Of a stretch of DNA of 64,000 nucleotides, positions 36,750 through 48,720 are shown in pieces. Position numbers and translations under genes: made by a program. The stretch is from Pascua guehoae (taxonomy: Eukaryota; Basidiomycota; Tremellomycetes; Trichosporonales; Trichosporonaceae). The DNA is taken from NCBI GenBank assembly GCA_001600415.1, contig BCJX01000011.1, positions 736,962 through 800,961 of the forward strand, written 5' to 3'. The notes below the pieces were generated by a model. It searched no databases. It saw only the letters and a program-made list of their open reading frames with translations, and was not told the DNA's origin. The first letter of the stretch is position 1. Each line of letters begins with the position of its first letter.

Positions 36750-39142
36750 CTAGTACGCAACCTTGACATCGAGGCCGTCGAGCTCGCGGTCCCAGTTGCG
36801 GTGCAAGCTAATATTGTAGAAAAAGTCGTCGATAAAGTTGACGGCGCTCTTTGCAATGTTGAAGGCGTCAGAAAAGCTTTCGGGTGTAATGTCGCGGAGG
36901 GTGACGACGCCGTAGCTGCTGGTAAGGCCCGCGCTGGACACTTGGACTTCGGGGAGCTGGATGGCCCTTGCGACAAAGTCGACGCCTTCGCCCGTCGCGC
37001 CAATAGCCTTGAGGTGGCCAAATGCCTCGCGGACCCAGTGGAGTGCACGTCCGCTAGTGATGAGTTTCTTGAGGTTAGTGCCGCCTGGGATGTAGACTGC
37101 GTCCACCATGGTACTGCGCAGGCCCTCGAGGTGGTGGTCAGGCGTGACGGATTTGCCTCTGCCGCTGGGCTTGACTTTGGAGCGCGTCTCGCCAATGACC
37201 ATGGGCACGGCCTTGGCTGCGGTCAGAGCGTCGTAGACGGCCGAAAAGGCCACCGAGTCGAACCCGTCCCCGATCAGAATGGCGACCTTGCGCGTCGCAA
37301 TCGTCGCCGTCGCGGGTTCAAAGTCGAACTGTGAGAGGGCGGGAGCCTTTTGGCCATGGTTTGGGTGGGCCGACTTTTTCGGCGCGTCGCCTCCAACGGC
37401 AGCAGCGACATTGGCCGCCAGAGCGAGGTCGATGTCGCCAAGCCGCTCCACCATGCGCGTGTACACGACGGGGTCGTCGCAGTGGTCGAGCTCAAAGCTG
37501 AGCGCCTTGGTTAGGTGCCTCTGTTCAATGGGCGACAGGCTGTTCCAGAACAGCTGTGCCTGCGCATAGTGTTCGAGGAATTTTGTGCTGCGCGCACGCG
37601 CCTTGATGCCAGCCACCCTTTCGGGGTACTCGTAGTATCCACCCTCTTTGACAGTCGCAGGGGGGATGACGTCGAAGCGGTTGGGGGTATAGTTTACTTT
37701 GCCCCGCGTGATAGTGTGGCGGCTCTTGCCGTCGCGGTTGAAGTTCATCACCGGACAAAGCGGCCGGTTGATGGGCAATTCTTCCCAGTTTGCACCCAGA
37801 CGCGAAATCTGCGTGTCAAAGTACGAAAAGTTGCGGCCCTGGAGGAGCGGGTCGTCGGAAAAGCCTACGCCAGGGACAATGTGCGACGTGCAGAATGCGA
37901 CCTGTTCAGTCTGCGGGAAGAATTCGTCCGGGTTGCGGTTCAGCTCGAGCTCGCCAATGTACTGCGTCGGGACGACATCTTCGGGCCAGATCTTGGTCGC
38001 GTCGAGAATGTCAAACTCAAAGTCGTGCTCGTCCTTCTCCGCAATAACCTGGATGCCAAACTTCCACCGCGGGTACGACCCGCTCTCAATCGCCTCCCAC
38101 AGGTCTTTGCGGTGGAAATCCGGGTCCTGCCCGCCGAGCTTTTGCGCTTCGTCCCACACGAGCGAGTGCACACCCAGCTCGGGCGTCCACACAAACTTTA
38201 CAAAGTGCCGCTCGCCCTCAGCGTTGAGCAGCGTGTATGTGTTGACACCAAACCCCTGCATCATGCGGAACGAGCGCGGGATCCCGCGGTCGCTCATCTG
38301 AGATTGGTCAGCTAGCTGCCACCTTGCAGCAAGCCTAGTTCCCAACTCACCGCCCACATGAACATGTGCGTCGCCTCCGAGTGGAGGTACTGAAAGTCCC
38401 AAAAGTTGTTGTGCGCGCTCTGCGCCTGGGGCACCTCGTTGTCCGGCTCGGGCTTGGCGGCGTGTACGAGGTCTGGGAACTTGATTGCATCCTGGATGAA
38501 GAAGACTGGGATCTGCGGGTGTCAGGCACTCTGTCACTGTGTCCTGCTCTCGTGATGTGCTCCAAGACCATCGCCACCATCTCTGAACTCTTGGCACTCA
38601 CATCGTTCCCCACAATATCCCAATTGCCCTCCTCGGTGTACATCTTGATGGCAAAACCCCTCGCATCGCGGACCGTGTCCGCCGAGCCACGCGACCCGAG
38701 GACGGTGGAGAACCGGACAAAAATCGGCGTCTCTCGGCTCGTGTCTTTGAGAACACCAGCAGAGCTGAGCTCGGGAATGGCCTTGTGCAGGCGGAAGGTA
38801 CCGAATGCGCCTGTCCCGCGGGCGTGCACGACGCGCTCGGGGATGCGCTCGTGGTCGAATCGGGTAATCTGATGTTAGGGCGAGCCACATCACACAGATC
38901 AGAAAAGTAGCCAAGCCCGGTATACTTACACGCTCGCGCGCAAATGCATCTTCAAGAAGGGATGGCCCTGTCTGGCCCTCGTTGACGATACGAAGCCAGT
39001 CGTCGGCCGTGGTCTGCTTCACACCAGCGTCGGTCGTGAGCCGGTCGTGCTTGGTGGGCTCTTTGGTGTCCTTTTGGAGGTCTGCGACCTTGGCGCTCTC
39101 GAGGCCGAGCATTGTGGCTGCCGTGTTCTTGACTGTCTCCAT
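36750..39142 (-). CDS. large-subunit heme catalase with C-terminal DJ-1/PfpI-like domain
   Basis: Four exons on the minus strand: 39142..38930, 38868..38602, 38512..38351, 38297..36750; 729 aa, as expected for clade-2 catalases. The catalytic His is in [14 protein letters not shown], the distal region is [18 protein letters not shown], and the heme Tyr is in [14 protein letters not shown]. After about residue 560 comes a flavodoxin-like/GATase-1 domain ([22 protein letters not shown]) of the class that aids folding and stability. The N-terminal ~40 residues lack a signal peptide and no PTS1 is present (ends KVAY), so cytosolic. All introns are phase 0. It faces the AAAP transporter divergently across 1.3 kb. 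Confidence 0.95.
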
Positions 39143-40447
39143 CGTGGAGGTAGCTGACCACTGGTAGAAGTTATCGCTATGGGAGAGGAGAGATTTTTAT
39201 TAGAGGACGGGTCGGGGCAGCGAAGATGGAGTCCGTCTTGTGCTGACTTGTACTCCCCCTCCCATTTGTTCGCTATTTATCTCAACACCGGCTCATACTC
39301 GGTCAGCTCAGAACACCCATTCCCACACGTCGCCCAGGCCATGACGACGGAATGGGTGCGCGTGGGTCGCCAGCGCGAAATAGGGCGGATCGTAATGCGA
39401 CCGTAGCATGGAAAGCGTGAGAAGCCCGAGCCAAAGTTGGGGCATGTGTCAACTCCACAACTCGGAGGAGCTGCGATGACGACGGAATGAGGTTCCTCAT
39501 CAAGTTAGTTCGGAGATCCTGCAGAATACCAGACTGGGTCGGTCATAACGTCGAGGTCCGAGCCGCTGCCTGTCGAGGTTACCATCTAAGAGCTGCAGTC
39601 GCACTCTGTGTCTATGACGTTCTGCAATGTGGGTATTTTTGGTAACTTCTGTAGGTGTGGCTGAGTGAGGGGTAGTAACTGCATGTCGGAATCTCGGAAT
39701 GAGTCAGTGGCGTCCGAGGTTACGCAATGCCTCAAACAAAGATGAGACATGCCAACTCGACGTCGATGACGACACGAAACCGGTACGCACGGAGCCCCGC
39801 CACTGGCACGCTGGCGCGCAGACCGTGTCCTTGGACCGAAAGTAAAGACATAGGTATTCTACAGGTAGCGAGACGCATTTCTAGCACGGACGGAGATAAG
39901 GTGCGTCTCTCCCCCTTTACTCGGTGTGTACGTCCTCACATTTACCACAGTCTTGTCCATTGGTGGGTGGCTGTTATGCCATCGGTTTCTTTGGAGATGG
40001 GCATGCTTTGTAAACACAGCACACGATGTTTGGCCTGGAGGAGGACTCTCATCAACCCAGAGCAATGTCCAGTGGTTCCCATAGCCTCGGCGAACGCGGG
40101 GGGCAGTTCCTTCTTGCTCCCAGCATTCTAGTTATTGCAATCATTGCCATGTTCTGCCCCACAATGGCCAAACAACTCGGCCCAACTGATTGCGCTCCAC
40201 AAGATGAGATCGAATCGCGATCAAATTGACCAATCATGTCGCTCGGAAATCTTCGCCCAGTCTTGGTGGGCATGACCCTGAGCAATAAATACTCTGTCAA
40301 CCAACTCGGAAAACGCCGGCGCCGAGTAACCACATTGTGATTAGATTTGTCCCAGACCACTGATACGCGAATGATACATATTGCGGGGTCCGGGACCTCC
40401 CGGAAGAAAGCACGCAACTCACCATACTCCAATCAGCAGTAAACCTC
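39143..40447. other. divergent intergenic region
   Basis: 1.3 kb shared upstream region of the large catalase (-) and the amino-acid transporter (+). A GATAAATAG box near 39273-39281 lies about 130 bp before the catalase start. No coding region recognised; binding sites for the neighbouring Zn2Cys6 factor could be sought here. Confidence 0.5.
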
Positions 40448-42037
40448 ATGGGCCTCGACGAAAAACTCGACATGGGCGACAGCAAGGGTGTATCTTACAT
40501 CGAAGAGGTTTCGCCGGCCGATGAACAGCCCCGGCGGTACAGCACCAGCGGTCATCCCATCGTCCACGACGCCGTCTTTGGTGACATTGACAATGAAAAG
40601 GGGCCCGACTTTCGTGCTGTAAGTCAAGTTGAAAAGATAAAAATGAAAAATGGGAATCACACTAACAGCAAGGTCGGAATTACGGGATCGTTCATCCTCA
40701 TGTGCAAGGCCAACATTGGCCTTGGCGTTCTATCTATTCCATTCGTTTTCCAGACCCTCGGCATTGTCCCCGGCATTATTGTCCTTCTCTTAATCCAGGC
40801 CATGGCAACATGGTCGGACTGGGTCGTCGGCGAGTTCAAGCTCAGGCACCCCGAGGTGTACAACATGGCCGACGCCGGCGGTGTCGTGTTCGGACGTGTA
40901 GGAAAGGAGTTTCTCGCAGCGTCGTTCTGCATTTGTGAGCCCAACCGAATAAAAGGACGAACAGAATCTAACAGACAGATATGATTTTTGTGTCTGGATC
41001 GGGAATGGTCTCAATTGCCACGGCGCTCAACGCCGTTTCCATCCACGCCACTTGCACAGCCGTTTTCATCGTCGTTTCGGCCGCCCTGGGTCTCATGCTG
41101 AGCTCGATTCGCACCCTCGGACAGATCACCTGGCTCGGCTGGGTCGGCATGTTCTCTATCATGGCAGCAATCATTACCATGACGGTATCAGTCGGCGTAC
41201 AGGAGCGGCCGGCGGAGGCGCCACAGACGGGACCCTGGGACAAGGATATCAAGGTCTTTGGCAACCCCAGCTTCGCAGAGGCCATCTCCGCCTGTGCGGC
41301 ATTAGCGTTCGCCGCATCAGCAACTCCTACGTTTTGGGGCGTGATCTCTGAGATGCGGCAGCCGCGGCAGTATAACCGTGCCATGTTTTCTGCGCAGACA
41401 TTCGTTACGATTACGTACCTCGTCATTGGCCTCCTGGTCTACGCGTACTGCGGGCAGTATGTGGCCTATCCCGCTCTCGGGAGTGCAGGCAAGCTCATGA
41501 AGCGCGTCTGCTACGGCTTGGCCATCCCGGGCCTTGCTGTCACGCTGACAATCTACTCGCATGTAAGTCGGAACCCAAAAAAAAAAAAATTAAAAAAATT
41601 ACTGCCACTAACCCACCCAGCTCCCCGCAAAGTACATCTTTGTGCGCCTCCTCCGTGGTACTGAACACCTTACCAGCAACACGCCCAGGCACTTTATCAC
41701 CTGGTTCAGCTGCACGGGCGGGTGCACCTTGATTGCCTACCTCATCGCGTCCGCCATCCCCATTTTTTCGTCCCTCGTGTCCTTCATTGGTGCAGTTTTC
41801 TGTCCCATGATGTGCATGTACCCCTACGGATTCATGTGGTGGCACGACCACGTCCGCGGCCGCCCCTGGCGCGAGCTTCGCACGACTACAAAGCTGCACA
41901 TGTGCTGGGCGTCATTCATGATCATCGGAGGCTTGTTCCTCACTGTGGCAGGCACCTACGGCGCCGCCATCGCCCTCATCGACCAACCCACGAGTGGGTC
42001 GCCCTGGTCGTGCGCAGACAATTCAAACTCAGTCTGA
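40448..42037 (+). CDS. AAAP-family amino-acid transporter (Mtr-like)
   Basis: Proton-coupled neutral/aromatic amino-acid permease type. Four exons: 40448..40618, 40673..40934, 40979..41562, 41621..42037; 477 aa. The ~55-residue hydrophilic N-terminus is followed by about 11 hydrophobic segments, the first being ILMCKANIGLGVLSIPFVFQ, the family entry motif (K-x2-IGLGVLS-P). RGTEHLTSNTPRHFITW is the family's conserved late loop. The first intron (54 bp) is stop-free and in frame, but removing it gives the conserved DFRAVGITGSFIL join; its acceptor is AAG. The neighbouring proline enzymes and regulator suggest an amino or imino acid cargo. Ascomycete prnB is a YAT permease, a different family. 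Confidence 0.9.
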
Positions 42038-42521
42038 GAATGAATAAGCTAATTGTAAATGTGTAGTAGAGTAGGACAACCGATAGCAGCTTTCAGTAGT
42101 AGCGGATGGCATCCAATTGCAGCGTACAGAAAATTGATGGTCGCCGATGGCAGACTGGTGGCAACAACCGATAGCAGATAAGCATCCGAGTCAATTCACA
42201 AACAAGGTCATAGTATAGCACTGCACAAGACGCCCCGCACATCGCCCTGAGGCCAGATAGATCGGGGCACGGTGGTGCAATTACCGTGTTGTAAACAAGC
42301 ATACCATTTGTGAGGCATTGTCAATATGACAATGTGGCGTTCAATATGTTCAACGTGGGCCGGCCACTAAAACCAATCGGACGGAAAAGCTCGGCATTCA
42401 CCGGGGGTCCGAAGCCAGAGACAATGTACATCTGGGCGGAGCCCAACTCTCAGGATTCTTGTTCCCCAGACTTCCCCATCTCTCCGGTAGTCTAACTCTC
42501 GGAATCACAAACATCACGACC
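42038..42521. other. short intergenic region
   Basis: 484 bp between the transporter and the transcription factor, same strand. ACAACCGATAGCAG occurs twice, about 90 bp apart (near 42077 and 42163). Confidence 0.5.
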
Positions 42522-45289
42522 ATGTCATCCGACGAGCGTCCTGAGAAGCGGCCAAAGCGTACCTACCGTGCTTGCTACCAATGCCGATCCGTATGTACCC
42601 CCCCCCCCCCCCCCGACGCTCCTCACCACTGCAACCCGGCCCCGATGGGCCCCATTTGGCCTGTCAGGCCCCGCCCGGCCCCACCAGCCCTCGTTGACCC
42701 CCCTCCCCCCTCTTTGCCCGGGCTGACATCCTCAGCGCAAGCTCAAGTGCAGCTTCGGCGACCCGAACATGCCATGGGACGGGCCGTGCAGCCGCTGCTT
42801 GCGCGAGGGCCGCGAGTGCGTGCGCTCCCAACCCACCGCGCTTCGCGATCCGCCCCCGCGGCGCAAGAAGTCAAGCGACCGACGATTGGATCAAGATTTG
42901 GAGGGCCCAGCAATGGAATCGCAGGCAGTTGAACGTGCCGGGGAGCGACGGCGGCGCCGGCGCAGCTCGTCACAGCCACACAGTCGGGCCGAGCCTGGGG
43001 AAAGCATCATGGCGGACGTCGCACGCAATGTAAGCGTGGGGCCTCCCCGGGGTGGTGTCGAGATGAGAGGTTTGCCGAAAGGGCTGCGATCCGACGACCC
43101 AAGCGATGACGAACGCGACAGCGGGCAGGATGGGGATAACGCACTCGTGTCATCTACGCTCCAGAATCCAAGCGATGCGCTCAGGCTCCTCGCCAGCGCT
43201 AGCAGTCTGCACTACCCGACCGAGGGGCGGCGGGCCCAAACACCGACCCCGAACCGGGCTGGGGTGCGTAGCAACAATGCCACGATGTGGTCTGCATGGG
43301 AACCTATCGAGCAAGGGCTACTAAGTGTCAAGGAGGCCCGGGCTCTGCTATCTGCGTAAGTTGTTATTTGTTTCTGTAACCTTATCTTTGCAGCTAACAT
43401 CCAGGTTCGAGCTCGAGATGGCGCCCCTGTATCCACTCCTCGAGCCCGCACTGTTTGAGCCAGAGTACCTCGACACGCTTATCAAGCAAGAGTCTCTGCT
43501 GCTGGGGAGTATCCTCGTAATTGCTTCCCGGTACACTAGCACCCTACTGGGCGACAGAGGGACGCAGGTACACCACAAGCTCTCGCACTGGGTGCGCTTA
43601 TACCTTCTGGGCGTCTCGGACGGCGACCCGACGTTACGCTCCGTGAGCACAGTCGAGGCGCTGTTGCTGCTCTCCGAATGGCCCATTCTCCCCATGCCAA
43701 CAAAATCAGGAAACGGCAGTAATGTCGCGTCGTCTGAAGAAGCACAGCTCCTCCGCCCAAGCATTCGGTACGACGCATACCAGTGGACTTACGTCGGGTG
43801 GGCCGTGCGTCTTGCACAGGAGCTTGGCCTCAACGACTTTGCCAACTTTGACCTCAAGAGGGGTGTGGGGAAGCAGGCGTGGCGGCAGAGGCGTATGTTG
43901 CGCACCTGGGTATGTGAGTGTTGCTCCTGAACCAAATGTTTACTTTAAACTGTGTGGAAACTGTGCTGATGGCCGACAATCAGGTTGCTACAATGCCGAT
44001 CGCCACATTGCTGTACGCCTTGGGCGCAACGCTGTCCTCCAAACAGCAATGACCTCGCGTTGGTGGGAGGTCATGTCGGACCTGGTGACCTATGAGAATC
44101 GACAGCCCGGTTCGAAAGACCTATGGACGTCCGACCTCTACATGCTGGCGTCGCTGGCGCAGCTCATGGGAACTGTTCAGAATCACCTGTACGCAAACCG
44201 AGAAGTCACACGATCGCTGCTGCGCACTGGCGAGTGGGAGTCGTTCCTCCGCAGCGTCCAGTTGGAGATTCGGTACTGCAAGCGTGCATGCCGCGACAAG
44301 CTTGGAGACGGCAGCATCGAAGCTGCGTTCCTACAGGTTGAGTTTGATTATATTGTCCTCTACGCATATTCGCTCGCATTGCGCGCTCTGCAGGGCAAGC
44401 TGCGTCGACGTCGCGAAGCGAACGACCTTCACTACCGGTCTCCATCGCTGCTCAACCTTGTCGAAGGCGTGTGGATCATGGAGGCCCTGTCGGCCGCGCA
44501 GAGCATCATCAAACTCACTCTCAATGTGCTCCATGACCGTGGCATCCTTCGTTACTGCCCGGCTCGTATTCATCACTGTATTCTGTTCGCCACAACTTTC
44601 CTCTACAAGGCAAGTACTTCTTGCGTTGCTAGCGGACTGTATTACAAAGCCCAGCTGACCGACAGGCACTTGCAACGGGCATGGTCGAACATAGCGCTCA
44701 CAATATCCCGGCCATGGTCGACAAGGCAGTGACGGCCCTGGGCGCGGCGGCCATCGACAACCAGCACATGCTCTCAGGCTGGGCAGTGCTCCTCAAACGC
44801 CTCGGCAAGCACTGGACAGAATCTCAGAGCGGCACGTCCCCGTCGATCCTTGTGAGACACTCTGAAACGCGCGTTGGCAGTCCCGAGCCACAGGAAGCTG
44901 GGCCTGGGCTGAACACCAATCCGCTCGATCCGACGGTGACCACTATACTCGACCACCCATCGTCGCTATCCAAGCTGCCCCTTGACCTCGACCTAGGGTC
45001 TGTAAATACACATCCCCAGCAACAGCCACAGCCTCAACCTCAACCTCAGCAGCAGCAGCAGCAGCAGCAGCAGCATCAGCAGGCAGGTCCGACAGTCTCC
45101 CCGCTTCCAGACCACGACTTCTTGTGGAATTTTGATCCCACGTTTCAAATGCCGGATGCCGACCAAGAGCAGGATATGCTCTTCCAGAGCATTTGGGACA
45201 ACTCTCTTCCTGAGAACCGCGTCCCGACGGCAAACCTCTATGCGACCCTGCTCGGAGATACACTGAGCTTTACCGATGGAACAGTGTAA
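42522..45289 (+). CDS. Zn2Cys6 fungal transcription factor
   Basis: Five exons: 42522..42590, 42736..43355, 43405..43913, 43984..44609, 44666..45289; 815 aa. The zinc cluster is CYQCRSRKLKC then 12 residues, then CSRCLREGREC (C-x2-C-x6-C-x12-C-x2-C-x6-C), split by intron 1 after CRS, and preceded by a basic KRPKRTYR. The middle homology (fungal_trans) region includes ESLLLGSILVIASRYTS and NADRHIAVRLGRNA. Intron 4 uses a GC donor (AAG|GCAAGT). The C-terminus has a Gln/Pro tract of about 24 residues and an acidic end (DADQEQDMLF) suited to activation. It sits directly downstream of the transporter; by analogy with prnA/PUT3 it is a candidate local regulator, which is inference. Confidence 0.93.
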
Positions 45290-46047
45290 GTGTGTGTTGT
45301 AATTTTATATTTTAGTGTTTATACAGTATGTACAAAGGTATAGGTGATTGGGCGAAGGTACAACAACTTGAAGGCTATTTGGTTGCAGCAGTAACTGGAG
45401 TAAGGTTGAACCACGCGGCTTGAACAAATGTGAATGCCTGGACAGAGGGCCTGGCGTGAACTCTGGCTGTGCCGGTGCGGTAGAGGACGAGTGGGGCGCA
45501 TCAGAGTAGACTCGAGATTCATACCACATGGCCGGTGTGAGCTCTCACGCCACATCACCGACGTAATCTCTCTGACAATTAGAATAATCGGCATTGTGAG
45601 CACAGGATTGCACAGCCCCTTTGCACGATTGGGTTTGCGCCACTGTTATCAGTGCGGCCCTTCCTTGAATGAAGCTTGTTGGGTAGGCTCGGGAAAGTGC
45701 GGCGCTCGGTGGTTGGACGTGTCTTTATCGGCCCTGCAGCAATTGCAACAACCCCCTTCTCCCCTCCCTTTCCCGGCTGGCATGCAGTGATGCTAACCGC
45801 ACGGATCGGCATGATAGCAGAGTATTGAGGCCCTGCCGGGCACAAATTGCCGATACCGACGACCTGGCCGGCACGTTGAGTAAGCAAGCCGAGCCCACCA
45901 CTACTTCGGGCTCGGTACGACCCATACCTCTCGGTGGCGCCGATGCGCTCCACATTCATGACCTACCTTCCAGCCCATCATAGAGCGCGGTATAACAATG
46001 CCCCTCCGTTCAACTCTCGACGAGACGTTTCCCAACCTATCCCACCA
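45290..46047. other. intergenic region
   Basis: 758 bp between two plus-strand genes; no feature recognised beyond presumed untranslated regions and the YCII-gene promoter (GGTATAACA near 45991). Confidence 0.45.
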
Positions 46048-46499
46048 ATGCCGCTCTACCTCTGCATGTGCCCCGACGGTCCCGGCGCGCTGGACAAGCG
46101 CGCCACGCTGCGGGACGCGCACAAGACGCTCTCGGTCGAGTCGCGCGCAAAGGGCACCACTGGTACGTTTTCCGCTCTCCAACATTGTCCTTGTCTCAAA
46201 ATTATCCTCCGGGGGACAGTGAGTGGCCGAATGCATGCTGACAAGGCGTAGTCCTCGGCCGCGCCCTCATGTCGCCCGAATATACGCACGCCGACGGCCG
46301 CAACCCGACGTACAACGGCACGGGCGTCCACCCGGGCTTTGTAGGGAGCGTCATGATCTACCGCTTTGACAGCATCGAGGACGCATGGGCACGTATCCGC
46401 CGCGACCCGTTTTGGACGGGCGGCGTGTGGGACCAGCAGCGTGTCAGTGTGACCGAGCTCGATCCCGCGGCTGTCGATGCCACAGTCGCATTCAAGTAG
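46048..46499 (+). CDS. YCII-domain small protein
   Basis: Two exons, 46048..46162 and 46252..46499; 120 aa. MPLYLCMCPDGPGALDKRA opens like YCII-related (YciI) domains, with GRALMSPEYTHADGRNPTYN, the conserved F-D-S-x-E-x-A segment as FDSIEDAWARIRRDPF, and a WDQQRVSVTEL strand. YCII proteins are ferredoxin-like dimers with a conserved His-Asp pair; some act as hydrolases or dehalogenases, so the reaction is unknown here. An in-frame ATG at 45943 (MRSTFMTYLP...) would add a basic leader; I prefer 46048 for its context. The stop lies 36 bp from the convergent pirin stop. Confidence 0.8.
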
Positions 46500-46535
46500 A
46501 AGACGATAGAAGCAGGGGAGGTGGGGTTTATACAA

Positions 46536-48265
46536 CTAGTTGATGCCAATTTTGGGGAATGTGAGCCTTCCTCCTTTGCCTGTGCCGTCAGCCTCTTGTT
46601 GTCCCTTGCACCTCTGGTGCTCAAGCCGTGTTCCCATTCAAGGACGCAGAGACGATAACCTCGTCCCCACATCGCGACGTTGTACGTACCGATCTTGCTC
46701 TTCCACCCCTTTGCATTCTCAAACCCATTACGCGCGTTGAGAAAGTCATCCACCGCCGCAACGGCATCTTCGCGGTTGGTCATGACAAACGGTCCGCGCG
46801 TGAATGCGACCTGATCCAGGGGTGCACCCGCAAACAGGGCGATGCGTGCACGCGGCGTATTCTCGGGCAGTCGGAGGAGAACACCGTTCTCGGCCGGGTT
46901 GTGCGTCAGGATGATGCTGTTATGGTCGTCGACGGGCGCGCCTTCGTGGACCTGGATGTCGCCCTCGATCACTGCGAGTTGTGAGCGCGAATAACGTGCT
47001 TCAACAGCCTACCCAACACGCACCATAAATCAACGCCGTCCAACCCTCTGGAATCGGCTGCCACACCTTGGCACCGCCCTTGGTAAAGGTCATGTCGAGC
47101 CACCATGTGCCTCCCAGCGCGGGAGGACGCTTGTTCATGACCACGCCGTGGGACTCGCCCGAGATGACGCCGATCTCGACACCGTCCGTGGGCGACACGG
47201 TAGGGATCCTGATGTCAGATGCGAGTCTGCGGCATGTAGGTCCATGGCGCCACTTCATTGGACTCTATCAACCCGCACTGTACGTCTACCACCTCACACA
47301 GGAGGCCCAAGCCCAGCTGTGCACTTGCCCCACAAGCACAGTGCGCGGAACATCCACCAGGAGCGCTCGCCAAGTAGTTGCCTCATGCAACTGGAAAGTG
47401 GCTTTCAGACTCCCTCGTCGGTGAGAACAAGCGCGACTTGGAATCGACGATGGAGGCCGTGCTCAACGGCAAGACACAGAGGCTACCCTCTGCGCCAGGT
47501 GAGCTGCACCCCACCTCGGTCGCACCATCACTGTCAGGCGTTGGAGACTCCATCGCTCATTTCACACCGCAGCCCGCTGTTCCCAAACCACCCCCCACTC
47601 ACTCGCTCTTGGACAGCCCCTCATAGCTCGGCTCGACCATCTTGTCCGCGGCCGGCAGGTCGACCCAGAGCTGCAGCGCGACGGGGTTGGGCGCGTCTGA
47701 CCCGCTGAATTCCGGCATTTCGCAGTGCACAATCCCCCGTCCGGCAGTCATCCACTGGACGTCGCCGGCGTTCATGGTCCCGCAGTTGCCCAAAAAGTCC
47801 TCGTGCGCCCACTGGCCGCGGAGGATGTGCGAGACGGTCGTGAGGCCGCGGTGGGGGTGGTCGGGGAGCCCAGAGTCGCGCGGGAGGGAGGCAAAGTCGA
47901 GCCTGGGGTCAGGGGGACTCCATTGGGGCGGGGTGGGATGGTGGAAATGGGCAAGAACCTTTCGGTGGAACCAAAAGTGATGTTGTTGTGCTAGTTTGCC
48001 ACCTCTCCCCAACTACGACTCACACGAGAAACGGGCTCTGGCCATCACGCGGACGCAGGGCCGCATGCACTACTGCTCCCGTCCCCGCTTCCTCCTCCTC
48101 GGCGTACCGGGTGCGCTGGACAGTGCGCGAGATCTGCTTGTGCTCGACCTCGGCGGCCGTGGCCAGTGTGCGGATGGCATAGCGGAGCGAGCGGGGACGA
48201 GTCGCCACGGATTGTGCATGGAACAGGCGTGCTGCAGGCAGGCGGAGACTAGTGCTCGCAAGCAT
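46536..48265 (-). CDS. pirin-family cupin protein with mitochondrial-like presequence
   Basis: Five exons on the minus strand: 48265..48024, 47902..47603, 47208..47024, 46971..46690, 46579..46536; 350 aa. Residues 1-35 (MLASTSLRLPAARLFHAQSV...) are Arg/Ser/Ala-rich with no acids, a probable mitochondrial targeting peptide. The cupin metal site is in GLPDHPHRGLTTVSHILRGQ and VQWMTAGRGIVHCEMPE, holding the three His and one Glu that bind Fe in pirins. The second cupin ends NGFENAKGWKSKIG, and the 44-nt last exon adds GKGGRLTFPKIGIN. Pirins act as redox sensors or quercetinases; no specific role can be read. Confidence 0.93.
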
Positions 48266-48720
48266 TGTGAACGAGTTTGTGAAAGGAGAAGGGGGTGGGA
48301 GTGCAGGTTACTGTATATGCAGCAGCAGAGAGCGCTAGTGTTAAAGAGGCCGAGATGACGTCGGTTAGCAGCTCGGTCAAGCGGACATGACCGATGGATG
48401 GTGACAACGCGCGTTTCAGTGGTGGAAGGATTCCGGCCACACTGCAGGTTTCACCTCTACAGTCGTCGTTATACATGTTTTGTTCTACACAGCTGTAAAC
48501 AGCATTCTATCAATTTATGGCGACCGCTAAACGCATCCTCGTGTCGTACTTGGACGCGCGCAGTCTCAGTGAAGTTTGATAGCTGGAGCATAGAGAGCGA
48601 TGGTGGTGTGAAATAACGATAGTGCGGGGGAAGGGGTTTTGTATGGCATTCTCGCGTTCAACCTCGACGACAGACGGGAAAGAACGACGGACATGTCGAG
48701 GGCGTTCGGTTTTACGTATT
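48266..48720. other. intergenic region
   Basis: 455 bp between the pirin start and the kinase-like protein stop, both minus strand; nothing recognised. Confidence 0.45.
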
